In this document: positions 6,610 to 14,441 of the stretch, in pieces | How the letters are laid out: each line of letters begins with the position of its first letter | How positions within the stretch are numbered: the first letter of the stretch is position 1 | DNA from: a virus | DNA: 38,886 nt | Direction: 5' to 3' (one strand) | IMG/VR virus record: IMGVR_UViG_3300014838_000039 | Coordinates: 1 to 38,886 of that record | Notes under the pieces: model-generated | The model's database searches: none | Told to the model about the DNA's origin: nothing | What the model saw: the letters and a program-made list of their open reading frames with translations, nothing else | Program-made: the position numbers and the translations under genes

Positions 6610-7161
6610 CTATATCATTTTCTCTAAGAGTGCACCCGCATACTTAGACTCTTTATTAAATTTCTTACATTTTCTCAACAAAGTACCATCATAAAAGTCT
6701 AAAACCATCTGTAATAGACCACGTTCTGCTGGCACAATCAAATCTTTGTTCTCTTGAAACGTTAAACAGGTCTCTTTATCAGGTACAACCCAAATGAATT
6801 CTAGCTGCTCTTTCTGGTGGTTGTATTTGAATAAAGTCTGATCATAAGCAGGAGTAGGACAATCTTTAGTGGGAACAAAGTAATTCCTAATAACATTCTG
6901 TAATAACTTTTCCTTCTTAATTAAAGATACGACAAAGAAATCACCAACCAAAGCATCTCTCTTCTTGCATTCATCATGACCTTTAATAGAATAACAGTCT
7001 ACCTTCTTTAGAGCATGTTTAACGCACCATTCTAAATTATCAAGATATTCACGCTCAGTTGCACGTTGTATTTCTCGGGGATCATTACTATCTGGAGTCT
7101 TTAATTGTAGTTCTGAAGCGATACTTCCGACAGTTGAATGGCCTAGAGTTCTTTTTGACAT
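6610..7161 (-). CDS. Conserved-looking phage protein, unknown function
   Basis: A 183-residue soluble protein. It has an N-terminal polar region and a mixed alpha/beta core with TEREYLDNLEWCVKHALKK, YFVPTKDCPTPAYDQTLFKY, and FIWVVPDKETCLTFQENKDL (about 135-155). It ends with a helical LLQMVLDFYDGTLLRKCKK segment. I do not recognise the family. The ATG follows GAGGAGG and overlaps the end of the 7143-7448 gene by 19 bases, indicating translational coupling. It lies just upstream of the scaffold gene, so a head-assembly role is plausible but unproven. Confidence 0.5.
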   Translation of the reverse strand: MSKRTLGHSTVGSIASELQLKTPDSNDPREIQRATEREYLDNLEWCVKHALKKVDCYSIKGHDECKKRDALVGDFFVVSLIKKEKLLQNVIRNYFVPTKDCPTPAYDQTLFKYNHQKEQLEFIWVVPDKETCLTFQENKDLIVPAERGLLQMVLDFYDGTLLRKCKKFNKESKYAGALLEKMI

Positions 7162-7448
7162 GAACCCTCCTCATTTCTATAATCTGCTAGCGCATCGGTT
7201 ATATCTATTCGTTGAGCTCGTCTAAGTTTAACTCTGTCAACTATACCCATATCTTCTTCTTCTTTATGAGTTATATCTACATAAGAAAATAGTTCTTTCT
7301 TATGCTTCTTCTTTTTAAGACATTCATTCCCTGCAGTAACACAAATAATAGTCTCTAAGGGACCACCAGGATACTTGCGTACTATTTTATGGGAAGCAGA
7401 GGGATTGATATAGAAAACAGAAAATAAAAGACAAAAAGATAATTTCAT
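7143..7448 (-). CDS. Small secreted protein, unknown function
   Basis: A 101-residue protein with a short Sec signal peptide (MKLSFCLLFSVFYINPSASH, cleavage near residue 19). A basic and then acidic mature part follows (LKKKKHKKELFSY, HKEEEDMGIVDRVKLRRAQR). It is the first gene after the terminator at 7519-7552 and has its own probable promoter (7483-7511) and a GAGGAG ribosome-binding site. One of six small Sec-targeted products in this genome. A periplasmic or exported role such as superinfection exclusion is conceivable; no family is recognised. Confidence 0.55.
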   Translation of the reverse strand: MKLSFCLLFSVFYINPSASHKIVRKYPGGPLETIICVTAGNECLKKKKHKKELFSYVDITHKEEEDMGIVDRVKLRRAQRIDITDALADYRNEEGSCQKEL

Positions 7449-7482
7449 ATAGCTCTCCTCAAATATGATTTAACATGAACGT

Positions 7483-7511
7483 ATTGTAATAACTTTGAAT
7501 AGATTTGTCGA
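7483..7511 (-). promoter_or_regulatory. Probable sigma70-type promoter for the 7143-7448 transcript
   Basis: On the minus strand TCGACA (7511-7506) and TACAAT (7488-7483) are separated by exactly 17 nt. It lies between the terminator at 7519-7552 and the 7448 start codon, where a new transcript would be expected to begin. Confidence 0.6.
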
Positions 7512-7518
7512 TCTACTC

Positions 7519-7552
7519 TAAAAAAAAGCCCCCAGCACGAACTGAGGGCTTT
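7519..7552 (-). terminator. Intrinsic terminator after the portal-DUF6496 block
   Basis: On the minus strand AAAGCCC/GGGCTTT closes a stem continued by CAG/CTG around one mismatch and a 6-nt loop, followed by a run of eight Ts. It lies 31 bases after the stop of the 7583-7774 gene. Confidence 0.85.
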
Positions 7553-7582
7553 AACAAGATAGAAGGAATCAAATCACGTTAT

Positions 7583-7774
7583 TTATTTTTTAGATTTCTT
7601 AGAAGGCTTCTTCATAGAAGCTTTTTTCTTTTCAGAAATAGCTATAGCAATCGCTTGTTTAGGATTACTCACAACAGGACCTTTTTTAGATCCTGAGTGA
7701 AGTTCACCTTCTTTAAACTCATGCATAACTTTTTTAACTTTATCTACTTTTTTCTTTGCTTTATGTTTAGCCAT
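7583..7774 (-). CDS. DUF6496-family small basic protein
   Basis: A 63-residue, Lys-rich protein. The core HEFKEGELHSGSKKGPVVSN followed by PKQAIAIAISE matches the DUF6496 signature (M-x-E-F-x-x-G-x-L-x-SG...V-x-x-x-x-QAIAIA). Members are frequent in phage and prophage head-gene clusters; their function is not established. The C-terminus is strongly basic (KKKASMKKPSKKSKK), suggesting nucleic-acid contact. Its ATG overlaps the stop of the 7774-7923 gene, and an intrinsic terminator follows it. Confidence 0.8.
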   Translation of the reverse strand: MAKHKAKKKVDKVKKVMHEFKEGELHSGSKKGPVVSNPKQAIAIAISEKKKASMKKPSKKSKK

Positions 7775-7923
7775 TATCTAACCCTTTGAGTATTGTCATA
7801 CATGATCTTTTTATCAATCTTCTTCTCAATCTCAGTTCGCTTCTCAGCAATATTAGAAGGAGTTCCTAATATATTAAAAGCAATCTTCTTAGGAAGACGA
7901 TCTGGACGAAACATTGTAGGCAT
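7774..7923 (-). CDS. Small basic protein, unknown function
   Basis: Starting at the ATG at 7923, four bases after the stop of the previous gene, this gives 49 residues (MPTMFRPDRLPKKIAFNILG then TPSNIAEKRTEIEKKIDKK). An ATG further upstream (7989) would overlap the previous gene by 62 bases and is less likely. The protein is basic and helical. It belongs to the run of small genes between the portal and the terminator. No family is recognised. Confidence 0.5.
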   Translation of the reverse strand: MPTMFRPDRLPKKIAFNILGTPSNIAEKRTEIEKKIDKKIMYDNTQRVR

Positions 7924-7927
7924 CGAC

Positions 7928-8221
7928 TTAGTATTTTTCTGGCTGTAAATGGCTTTCCATTTTTCTGTTGTCTTTATCCATTTGCTCATCGATACCACGG
8001 ATAGTATCATCAAGTCCGTAATCATGATAATGGTTAGCCTTAGGCCACATTTTATACATTACTTCTTGTGGAAGATTAGCAATAGCTTTTTTATCTTCAT
8101 TGATCATATCAAAGTCTGAACGTTCCATATCACGCGCTTGGTTTAAGCCTTCGTAATTACCATTGTCAAAAGCCTTAGCTTGTCTGCCATAGAACTTTTT
8201 TTTCATGCTCATTTTTGCCAT
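7928..8221 (-). CDS. Small head-cluster protein, unknown function
   Basis: A 97-residue hydrophilic protein: basic N-terminus (MAKMSMKKKFYGRQAKAFDN), then LPQEVMYKMWPKANHYHDYG and DDTIRGIDEQMDKDNRKMES. Similar small proteins with a PQEV...P...Y.DDTI.GID pattern occur just after the portal gene in several podovirus-type phages. I recall this as a pattern, not a named family. The ribosome-binding site is AGGAGCC. Probably a minor virion or head-assembly factor. Confidence 0.55.
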   Translation of the reverse strand: MAKMSMKKKFYGRQAKAFDNGNYEGLNQARDMERSDFDMINEDKKAIANLPQEVMYKMWPKANHYHDYGLDDTIRGIDEQMDKDNRKMESHLQPEKY

Positions 8222-8268
8222 TTTGGCTCCTAGAAACTACCCTATTACGGGTAAAGATTATATATCTT

Positions 8269-10407
8269 CTATCCTTGCGCACCTAAACCAGCCATAGCAC
8301 TCATCGCACTTGATTGTTCAGGCGCAGCCTCTTGCTGCTGTCCTTGGTTTTGTACTAGATTCTGTCCTTCAGCGCCCACGGGCGTTTGTGAAACATTTTT
8401 CAGACCAGCTTCAGCAACCTTAGATTCAGTTTCTTTCAACGCATTAGAAATAGCAAGCAGCTTTTCAATGTGATGAATATCCATCTCTTCAAGTTCCTTC
8501 ATAGCCTTCACTTTATTCAAGAATGCTAATTCATCTTGAGCATTAGCTTCATGAACTTGTCTAATAGCCAAGGCTCTATTCTCTTGAACGCGAGATATAC
8601 GCTCAACAGCAAGACCTCTATCTGCTTCTGCTCTAGAATGAGCAAGGTCAACTTTAGCTTGTTGTTCTTGTAGAGCACTTTGCATCTGCATTTGCTGTGC
8701 TTGCATAGCTTGCTCTTGCTTCTTCTTAGCATTCTCAATGATGACTTTTTTGTTCTGTATCGTTGCTGCTTCAAGCAAGTCTTCAGTCGTAATAGGAACA
8801 CCAGCTTCATGCAACTGTAACATCTGAGCAAATTGCATTTGACGCTGAGTAGCAGTGTTTAATCCATCTTCCACAACCGCATCATAACGACCGAAAGCCT
8901 TATTATAAAATTGCTGTGATGGTTCTTCACCACTTAAAATACGTTTAATCTTACCAGGCATGAAGTTAGCCTGAATTAGATCTATAAACAACTTACCAAG
9001 CAATTGTTGAGATCTGTCAAGCTGATCAAATAAACCTTGAAGCGTAGTCAATCCAGCACTTTGTCTAAGCATCGAAAGTATACCAGCCTTATCATCTACT
9101 GCTGCACCAAGAAGCTCTTCATTAACGCCAGATATTTGCGTCAATTCTTTACCCATGATTTCAGAAAGCTGTATGACTGCATTAGGAATGTTTGGAGTTT
9201 GTATTTGCTGAACGTCAGACATTTGAGCTTCAGCCTTAAGAGCGAGACCACGACCTTGACCAGAAAGGAATACATCCTTCGGATTAATTAAGGCATCTTC
9301 TTTATAGATCCAACCAGAAGTAATTTGAGACTCTAAGATATCCAGTTCAATAATCTTACGACGGTTATAGAGATACTGAGCATCCCGTAGTCCACGTACC
9401 ACACCTTGCACACGCCAGTTGTAATAAGGGAGTTCAGGATTATAGTAAGCCCATACAGGAACAAAAGGATAATTATCAATACCCATTGGTTGTGGCCCAT
9501 GGTACATTACCTTTCCTTGCACAACTATAGCCATTCTAACCGTAGGAATCTCTTGCTGTATTACCGTAATCTGTGGATATTGTTCGAGAAACTGCTCTAA
9601 ACCTTCTTTATCATCTACTTTCCATTCTTGTACTTCACCTGTCTCTGTATCAACAAGCATTTTCTGTGTTCTATAATCGCGATAGTAAAACTCATCATAT
9701 GTAAGTAAGTTCTTATGACCGTAATTATAAGACTCAGCCATAAACTGAAACTTACCATCTCTTCCTGTACCACTATCATTACCTACTAACCCAAGTATTT
9801 CTTCAGTTCTATCAGGTAAGAGCGACAAGCATTCACGCTTAGTTAAGAATGATCGTTTCCATATAGAGTTACAATCAGATAAATCAGCCTTTTTAAAGAA
9901 CGGATCTATAAGAAATGAGTTATAACTACAGTTATCAACCCTAATGTCACCTGAAACTGGATCATTTCTATAGTCCATCCATACTTGAAGTAGATTCATT
10001 CCACCAACCAAAGCACCATTAAATGCTTCAGAGATAGTCTCTAAAATGTTTTCTTTGTTGTTAAGCCAGATCATGATCTTAGAGAATTGATCTGCTGTTT
10101 CTGCATCTCCGTTCTCTACAGGAACAACAATCGTAGACTTACGTACCTGTCTTTGGCGACCAGAGATCATATTGATGATAGGTCGGATGCGATTGAAACT
10201 AAATTGACGTCTGCGATTAGCAGGAAGATTACCATAAAGGTCTGACCAAAGAGTTTGATCTCCTACATAGAATCGGTGATCAGTATCAGCCTCTTGCCAG
10301 TATGTTTGATTAATAGTGATTGATTCGGCATACATGGCTTCCATGCGCATCAGGATGCCTTTATCCTTTTCGTCGTAGTATTGGGGTCCAAGCTGGGGAA
10401 ATAACAT
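8269..10407 (-). CDS. Portal protein (P22 gp1-like)
   Basis: A 712-residue protein that forms the dodecameric portal ring through which DNA enters and leaves the head. The N-terminal half contains WQEADTDHRFYVGDQTLWSD, NRIRPIINMISGRQRQVRKS, and SYNSFLIDPFFKKADLSDCN, all typical of P22-type portals. AQYLYNRRKIIELDILESQI and a stem-like helical segment follow. Residues about 545-660 are Gln/Glu-rich coiled coil (the barrel region), and the last 50 residues are low-complexity Gln/Ala/Gly. The length is close to P22 gp1 (725). It lies two small genes downstream of the large terminase. The ribosome-binding site is TAGGAGTTT. Confidence 0.92.
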   Translation of the reverse strand: MLFPQLGPQYYDEKDKGILMRMEAMYAESITINQTYWQEADTDHRFYVGDQTLWSDLYGNLPANRRRQFSFNRIRPIINMISGRQRQVRKSTIVVPVENGDAETADQFSKIMIWLNNKENILETISEAFNGALVGGMNLLQVWMDYRNDPVSGDIRVDNCSYNSFLIDPFFKKADLSDCNSIWKRSFLTKRECLSLLPDRTEEILGLVGNDSGTGRDGKFQFMAESYNYGHKNLLTYDEFYYRDYRTQKMLVDTETGEVQEWKVDDKEGLEQFLEQYPQITVIQQEIPTVRMAIVVQGKVMYHGPQPMGIDNYPFVPVWAYYNPELPYYNWRVQGVVRGLRDAQYLYNRRKIIELDILESQITSGWIYKEDALINPKDVFLSGQGRGLALKAEAQMSDVQQIQTPNIPNAVIQLSEIMGKELTQISGVNEELLGAAVDDKAGILSMLRQSAGLTTLQGLFDQLDRSQQLLGKLFIDLIQANFMPGKIKRILSGEEPSQQFYNKAFGRYDAVVEDGLNTATQRQMQFAQMLQLHEAGVPITTEDLLEAATIQNKKVIIENAKKKQEQAMQAQQMQMQSALQEQQAKVDLAHSRAEADRGLAVERISRVQENRALAIRQVHEANAQDELAFLNKVKAMKELEEMDIHHIEKLLAISNALKETESKVAEAGLKNVSQTPVGAEGQNLVQNQGQQQEAAPEQSSAMSAMAGLGAQG

Positions 10408-10421
10408 TGATAAACTCCTAA

Positions 10422-10745
10422 TTAAGATTGTTTAAGTTTTATCCTATCAGACAATTCTTTTTCTCTAACTTCTTTAGACTTTAGAGACTCAGTTGTCACA
10501 TTAACAATCTTATCAGGTACACTCTTAAAACAGATCTTTTTAGTACATAAATCAGGATCTTTGCATTGATGTCTTTTAAGCGCCATAGCATTAATACCAG
10601 ATTCACATTGGTCAAACATCTTCCGAACACGCTTTACCGCTTCAATCGATCGCGTATCCTCTTGTACAGTTGGAATAAAAGAAACAGTAATATCATTATT
10701 CATCAATCGCTTAGAATGTATCCAGGCTTTTGCTTTGTTCAACAT
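10422..10745 (-). CDS. Small basic protein between terminase and portal, unknown
   Basis: A 107-residue protein with a Lys/Arg-rich, helical sequence (AKAWIHSKRLMNND, RSIEAVKRVRKMFDQ) and a small Cys cluster (HQCKDPDLCTKKICFKS). Its ATG (10745-10743) lies inside the end of the preceding gene, a 35-nt overlap, with AGGA upstream. This suggests translational coupling. No family recognised. Confidence 0.5.
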   Translation of the reverse strand: MLNKAKAWIHSKRLMNNDITVSFIPTVQEDTRSIEAVKRVRKMFDQCESGINAMALKRHQCKDPDLCTKKICFKSVPDKIVNVTTESLKSKEVREKELSDRIKLKQS

Positions 10746-11199
10746 CGAGGAATCCTAGGTCATTTTTAATTGAATAACTATCAAAGTTAAGTGGAATACT
10801 ACGAACATCAGACACGCTATCATTAACTTCATACACACTCTCTTCTTCAAACTTCTCAAACTGGTGATCTAATGGATCTTCACCCATTGCAAAACAAAGT
10901 ATATCTTCCCACGTTCTACTAAAATCTAAATTCTCTCTCTTAGGCTTAAGCTGCTTGAAGAAGATTTTAATACAACGCTCAGTCAATGCGATAGCTAATT
11001 GTCTTCTTAATAGCTTCTGCTCTATAGATTCTTCCATATCTACAGGCTTATGAAGATCGTAAACTTTGTTTTTGTATCTCACCGTAAAGTCTTTAGCTTC
11101 ACAATCCATCACCTTATCTAGATCTTCAAGCAAATTAAGCAGCGAAGCAGTAATCTTTATAGTCTGATCTCTTAAATTATCATATTGCTTCTGTATCAT
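10711..11199 (-). CDS. Unknown helical protein between terminase and portal
   Basis: A 162-residue, acidic, largely helical protein. It starts MIQKQYDNLRDQTIKITASL and has a central LLRRQLAIALTERCIKIFFK segment and an acidic C-terminus (EKFEEESVYEVNDSVSDV). It is the first gene after the large terminase. No family is recognised, and its position suggests a role in head assembly or DNA packaging. The end overlaps the next gene by 35 nt. Confidence 0.5.
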   Translation of the reverse strand: MIQKQYDNLRDQTIKITASLLNLLEDLDKVMDCEAKDFTVRYKNKVYDLHKPVDMEESIEQKLLRRQLAIALTERCIKIFFKQLKPKRENLDFSRTWEDILCFAMGEDPLDHQFEKFEEESVYEVNDSVSDVRSIPLNFDSYSIKNDLGFLDVEQSKSLDTF

Positions 11200-11234
11200 T
11201 TGATTCCTTCCAGCATTCGCTGTTCTTTAATTAA

Positions 11235-13628
11235 CTAATAAATAGGTAGGTCATCACGGAATACTGATGGTAGATTATGATTATGATTACCATACGCAGC
11301 CTCATTATAACGCTTCTCGAGCTCTTCTGGACTTGAATGAGCAGCAAGCTTAGGCAAGCTATAACAGAGATATCTCATGGTGTCAGAATTTGACACCAAG
11401 TATCCATTTGCGTAATAGCAATTGTCATGCTCTATCGTTAAATCATAAACGTATTCTGGGTTTTCTAAGTAAAGTCGACTTACATTCTTTACCACATGTC
11501 TTTTTAGAATTGTATTTTCCACAAGAGAATATAGCCGAACAAATACAACAAGAACGATCCACAAAATCAAGTTTAGACTTGACTCTGTAGCGAGTTTTAC
11601 AAGCGTTAGAACAGAAACGCTGATTAAACTTATTGCCGATATAATCTTTTTCACAAATTTCACAATTTTTTGGATAAGTGATTCCTCTAAGCCATGGCAA
11701 TGAGTTTTTCGCATGCCCTCTATGCCATTCTCTTCCTTCGTCGCTTCTATGCCAAACACTTGCTTGCGGTCTGATTCTCTGAAGCAATTCTTTGCACGAA
11801 TTGGAGTGTGGCCAACTATTTGGATTATTGGAGTGAAGCGCCATATGATCACTTCGACTAATAAGTTGCAAATTTTCGATAGAATTGTTTTTACGATTGT
11901 GATCGATGTGATGTATTTGATAGCCTTTTGGAATGAGACCATTATAAAATTCCCAAACATCCCTGTGAAGCCGGTATGCTCTTCCCCAGGAAGTTTTTCG
12001 TGCGTAGTATCTTTCTTCCTCCCAAATATAAATAACTCCATTAAAGACAACTTGGGATTCATCGTCAGAGATAAAAAAGTCTTTTTGAAGCCTTTCGAAT
12101 CTAACTCCATTGTATATATGACTTTCCATAAAAATTCCTTCACTTTATTATAATGCTCCATAACATCAGTATATCTCAAAGCATCGGATTCTACGAGTCC
12201 TCTTTGAGTGAATATTTTATGCTGAGGGGTACAAATAAGTTCTGAATTTCCTACGGATACTTTAACAAGTTCACTTACTAGCCTTTTATGAACTTTAAGC
12301 ACCTTTCTTAATCCAAAAGGAGTCTTTACTAAATCATTAATGTTAATTTCGCTTATATTAACACTTCCTTTAGATGTCAGGATTTTAGTATTAGAAGTAA
12401 AGCACCAATGAGATGACCAATCATGCAGTGGATTAAGTTTATACACCTTCTTCTTATGATCATACTCTTGTCGATAGTTCTCAATGGCTTTAATAAGAGA
12501 GGCGCAAGCCTTCTCATCAAACCACATCTTAGGTAGCGTTCGACGCACTGATTCTATTCCATCATCAACACTAGGATGCTTGTCACTATAACGCATGAAG
12601 GTTATGCCGAGATCATGCATCATCTTCCAACGACTTATACCAGTACCAAGATCATGGACAGCAATATCAAATGGAGCAATATGCTTACCATAAGAATATT
12701 CTTTTTCTTTAACGACTTTTGCATAATGCTCTAATCCCTTCTTATTATTCTCATAGCAATCTATAACTGCTATAACTTGACCAATAACCTGAAAAAATAT
12801 GATAGTAGTCGGATCATTATAACCAAGATCCCACGCTGTATGAACCGGGAAGTATGGTTCCCATAAAACATTAGTGATCTGACCCTTACGACGAAGATCA
12901 TCTATGTATTTAGCATAGAAGGATCCTTCAACACCAAGTTCAAATGAACACCAGTATTCTTGCTCAGCTAGATCTCTAGACATCTGACCTTCAGCAATAT
13001 CTTTCTCTATCTCATCAATATCAATATGACAAGTATCATCAATGCTAAGTCTTTCACAAAACCAATCAGGGCTTTCTTTAGCAACTTGATAAAGTTCCCA
13101 CAAGGCGTTCTTTCCACGAGGCGTAGTAACGAATAGCGCCCAGCCATTAGATGCCTTAAGAATAGGTATAGCATATGAATAAGATCTAGAATCTGAGAGT
13201 GCATACTCACTAAAAATGATGCCTAAAGCATTTGTACCCACCAAAGCAGTATCTGCATTATCAGACCCTAAAATCTGTATCTGAGAGCCATTGGTTAAAC
13301 GAACTCTCATCTGTTGTTCATTTCTCGATTCTACAATCTCATCAGGAATATAATAATTGAGTACACGATTACCAGAAATATCTATAGCATCCCACAAGAT
13401 CCTGCGACCAGAGCTAAAAGTGGGAAAGCAGTAGTAATAAGTACCTACTCTTCTAAGAGCTGCGCGAACCATTAAATTCAACGCACAAATATCCTTTCCG
13501 GAACGCCTTGGCCAGATTACGAGGAACTTCTTAATCTTAGCTTCTTCAAAAGCTTTACAAAGATTGTACTGATATGACCTAGCTTTAAAGCGATCAAGCT
13601 TTATCTGCGTCTCTATGGTTAGATTCAT
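11235..13628 (-). CDS. terL: Terminase large subunit, interrupted by an intein
   Basis: A 797-codon frame encoding the DNA-packaging motor, with ATPase and nuclease domains. Walker A is WPRRSGKD (39-46). The Walker-B-like strand is ALGIIFSEYA (134-143), with Glu141 as the likely catalytic residue. Nuclease acidic residues are D267 in TAWDLGY, D326 in AVHDLGTG, and D749 in the split motif HDWSSHW|SDTMRYL. The intein lies at residues 409-747, exactly inside that last motif. The mature protein after splicing would be 458 residues, normal for P22/Sf6-type terminases. Splicing is therefore required to build the nuclease site. The middle of the intein in this frame (about 500-725) looks non-coding because an HNH gene occupies another frame there. 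Confidence 0.92.
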   Translation of the reverse strand: MNLTIETQIKLDRFKARSYQYNLCKAFEEAKIKKFLVIWPRRSGKDICALNLMVRAALRRVGTYYYCFPTFSSGRRILWDAIDISGNRVLNYYIPDEIVESRNEQQMRVRLTNGSQIQILGSDNADTALVGTNALGIIFSEYALSDSRSYSYAIPILKASNGWALFVTTPRGKNALWELYQVAKESPDWFCERLSIDDTCHIDIDEIEKDIAEGQMSRDLAEQEYWCSFELGVEGSFYAKYIDDLRRKGQITNVLWEPYFPVHTAWDLGYNDPTTIIFFQVIGQVIAVIDCYENNKKGLEHYAKVVKEKEYSYGKHIAPFDIAVHDLGTGISRWKMMHDLGITFMRYSDKHPSVDDGIESVRRTLPKMWFDEKACASLIKAIENYRQEYDHKKKVYKLNPLHDWSSHWCFTSNTKILTSKGSVNISEININDLVKTPFGLRKVLKVHKRLVSELVKVSVGNSELICTPQHKIFTQRGLVESDALRYTDVMEHYNKVKEFLWKVIYTMELDSKGFKKTFLSLTMNPKLSLMELFIFGRKKDTTHEKLPGEEHTGFTGMFGNFIMVSFQKAIKYITSITIVKTILSKICNLLVEVIIWRFTPIIQIVGHTPIRAKNCFRESDRKQVFGIEATKEENGIEGMRKTHCHGLEESLIQKIVKFVKKIISAISLISVSVLTLVKLATESSLNLILWIVLVVFVRLYSLVENTILKRHVVKNVSRLYLENPEYVYDLTIEHDNCYYANGYLVSNSDTMRYLCYSLPKLAAHSSPEELEKRYNEAAYGNHNHNLPSVFRDDLPIY
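11388..12404 (-). mobile_element. Intein in the terminase nuclease motif
   Basis: A 339-residue intein (terminase residues 409-747). Block A begins at the splice Cys: CFTSNTKILTSKGSVNISEI. Block B is GNSELICTPQHKIFT with the TxxH motif. Blocks F and G are VYDLTIEHDNCYYANGYLVS followed by the terminal Asn. The +1 extein residue is Ser. The penultimate residue is Ser rather than the usual His, which some inteins tolerate. Splicing joins SSHW to SDTMRY and rebuilds the terminase active site. The region between block B and block F in the intein frame is unlike any intein domain and overlaps the HNH gene at 11443-12129. Confidence 0.9.
11443..12129 (-). CDS. HNH endonuclease nested in the intein, in another frame
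   Basis: A 228-residue protein read two bases out of phase with the terminase-intein frame. Residues 30-105 are an HNH_3 nuclease: GVIYIWEEERYYARKTSWGR, LHRDVWEFYNGLIPKGYQIH, then HIDHNRKNNSIENLQLISRS. Residues 150-220 hold two zinc-ribbon motifs (NCEICEKDY...FCSNACK, CCICSAIF...TCGKECKS). It has its own AAGGAA ribosome-binding site five bases before its ATG. An in-frame TAA six codons upstream means it cannot be a fusion to intein block B. Its stop falls within the codons of intein block F. It probably provides mobility to the intein while being translated separately. Confidence 0.88.
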   Translation of the reverse strand: MESHIYNGVRFERLQKDFFISDDESQVVFNGVIYIWEEERYYARKTSWGRAYRLHRDVWEFYNGLIPKGYQIHHIDHNRKNNSIENLQLISRSDHMALHSNNPNSWPHSNSCKELLQRIRPQASVWHRSDEGREWHRGHAKNSLPWLRGITYPKNCEICEKDYIGNKFNQRFCSNACKTRYRVKSKLDFVDRSCCICSAIFSCGKYNSKKTCGKECKSTLLRKPRIRL

Positions 13629-13635
13629 TAAAGTA

Positions 13636-14043
13636 CTATTGTAGATTATCTGAAGTTACACTATCAGTCTGAGTTTCTTTATCAGCTTTGCTATCTTCTT
13701 TAGCTGGAATGAGAGCACATACTTTGCATAAACATCCTTTGAATGTCACGCCTTGCTGTTCATTCTCATTGAAGTACTTAACCAACTCGTCATAGAGTTT
13801 TTCATCGCCAGGGAACAGTTCATAAAGAAAATCATGAGCTGGATGAATGATATCATTCACTGTAACCATCATATTGTGAAGAATGGTAGCTGTGCGTAAC
13901 TTTTCTGGATCGTTATCTTCTTGCTCCTCTTTGAGATCAAGCTTCTTCATCTCCATACTTAGAGCTTGAATATAGACAAGAGCCGAACATAAAACATGTT
14001 TTAATGGCTCTCTGTAATCAATTAATTGGGTTTCGCTTTTCAT
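13636..14043 (-). CDS. Unknown acidic protein upstream of terminase
   Basis: A 135-residue acidic protein. It has a helical core (LIDYREPLKHVLCSALVYIQ, ATILHNMMVTVNDIIHPAHD), a CKVC pair in FKGCLCKVCALIPAKEDS, and a Thr/Ser/Asp-rich tail. No family is recognised. It lies seven bases before the large terminase start and is probably co-translated. The ribosome-binding site is AAGGAGAACG. Two hairpins (14126-14195) separate it from the genes upstream. Confidence 0.5.
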   Translation of the reverse strand: MKSETQLIDYREPLKHVLCSALVYIQALSMEMKKLDLKEEQEDNDPEKLRTATILHNMMVTVNDIIHPAHDFLYELFPGDEKLYDELVKYFNENEQQGVTFKGCLCKVCALIPAKEDSKADKETQTDSVTSDNLQ

Positions 14044-14125
14044 CGTTCTCCTTATTGATAATTAGCACGGAATCGTGTCATAGATAGTATCAATAGAATT
14101 ACAGAAAAGTAAATAACAGCGTTAA

Positions 14126-14195
14126 AATGGGCGCATCAATTAAGACACGCCCATTCTGTGATAACTCTCATACTAGGGGTATGAGCTATCGCAGA
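14126..14195 (-). terminator. Two tandem hairpins, probable terminator or processing region
   Basis: Hairpin one: TCTGTGATA (14155-14163) with TATCGCAGA (14187-14195), continued inside by CTCATAC/GTATGAG and a 5-nt loop. Hairpin two: AATGGGCG (14126-14133) with CGCCCATT (14148-14155), followed on the minus strand by TTAAC, a weak T-run. They lie directly after the 14203-14376 gene and before 13636-14043. Termination or mRNA protection is likely. Confidence 0.6.
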
Positions 14196-14202
14196 AATCT
14201 AA

Positions 14203-14376
14203 TTACTTCTTATCGTCTGCTGGCGCTGGAGGCGTAGACGGACGTGATGGAGCTGGTGATAGATTGTGAACACAACCAGCTTCATAAATCTGTTCAGCTG
14301 TATAGGTGTCTGACGCAGATGCAATTGCCATACTTACCGGAGCAAGAAGCAATAATAGTAACATTTTTTTGAACAT
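14203..14376 (-). CDS. Small secreted Pro-rich protein
   Basis: Starting at the ATG at 14376, which follows AGAAGGAATC, this encodes 57 residues. A signal peptide (MFKKMLLLLLLAPVSMAIAS, cleavage near ASA-S) is followed by a short mature part with one Cys (YEAGCVHN) and a Pro/Ser-rich tail (PAPSRPSTPPAPADDKK). An ATG at 14394 without a ribosome-binding site is less likely. One of several exported small products; function unknown. Confidence 0.6.
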   Translation of the reverse strand: MFKKMLLLLLLAPVSMAIASASDTYTAEQIYEAGCVHNLSPAPSRPSTPPAPADDKK

Positions 14377-14441
14377 GAGATTCCTTCTGACCATTAGGTC
14401 TTTATCGTTGGTTAGTTGATAAATAGCATAACGATGAACTA

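Noticed and set aside
7924-8025. A longer form of the 7774-7923 protein
   Set aside because: It would overlap the preceding gene by 62 to 98 bases with no good start site.
11713-12153. A 146-residue plus-strand frame
   Set aside because: It is antisense to the intein and HNH genes; no start signal or domain; a by-product of the dual-coded region.
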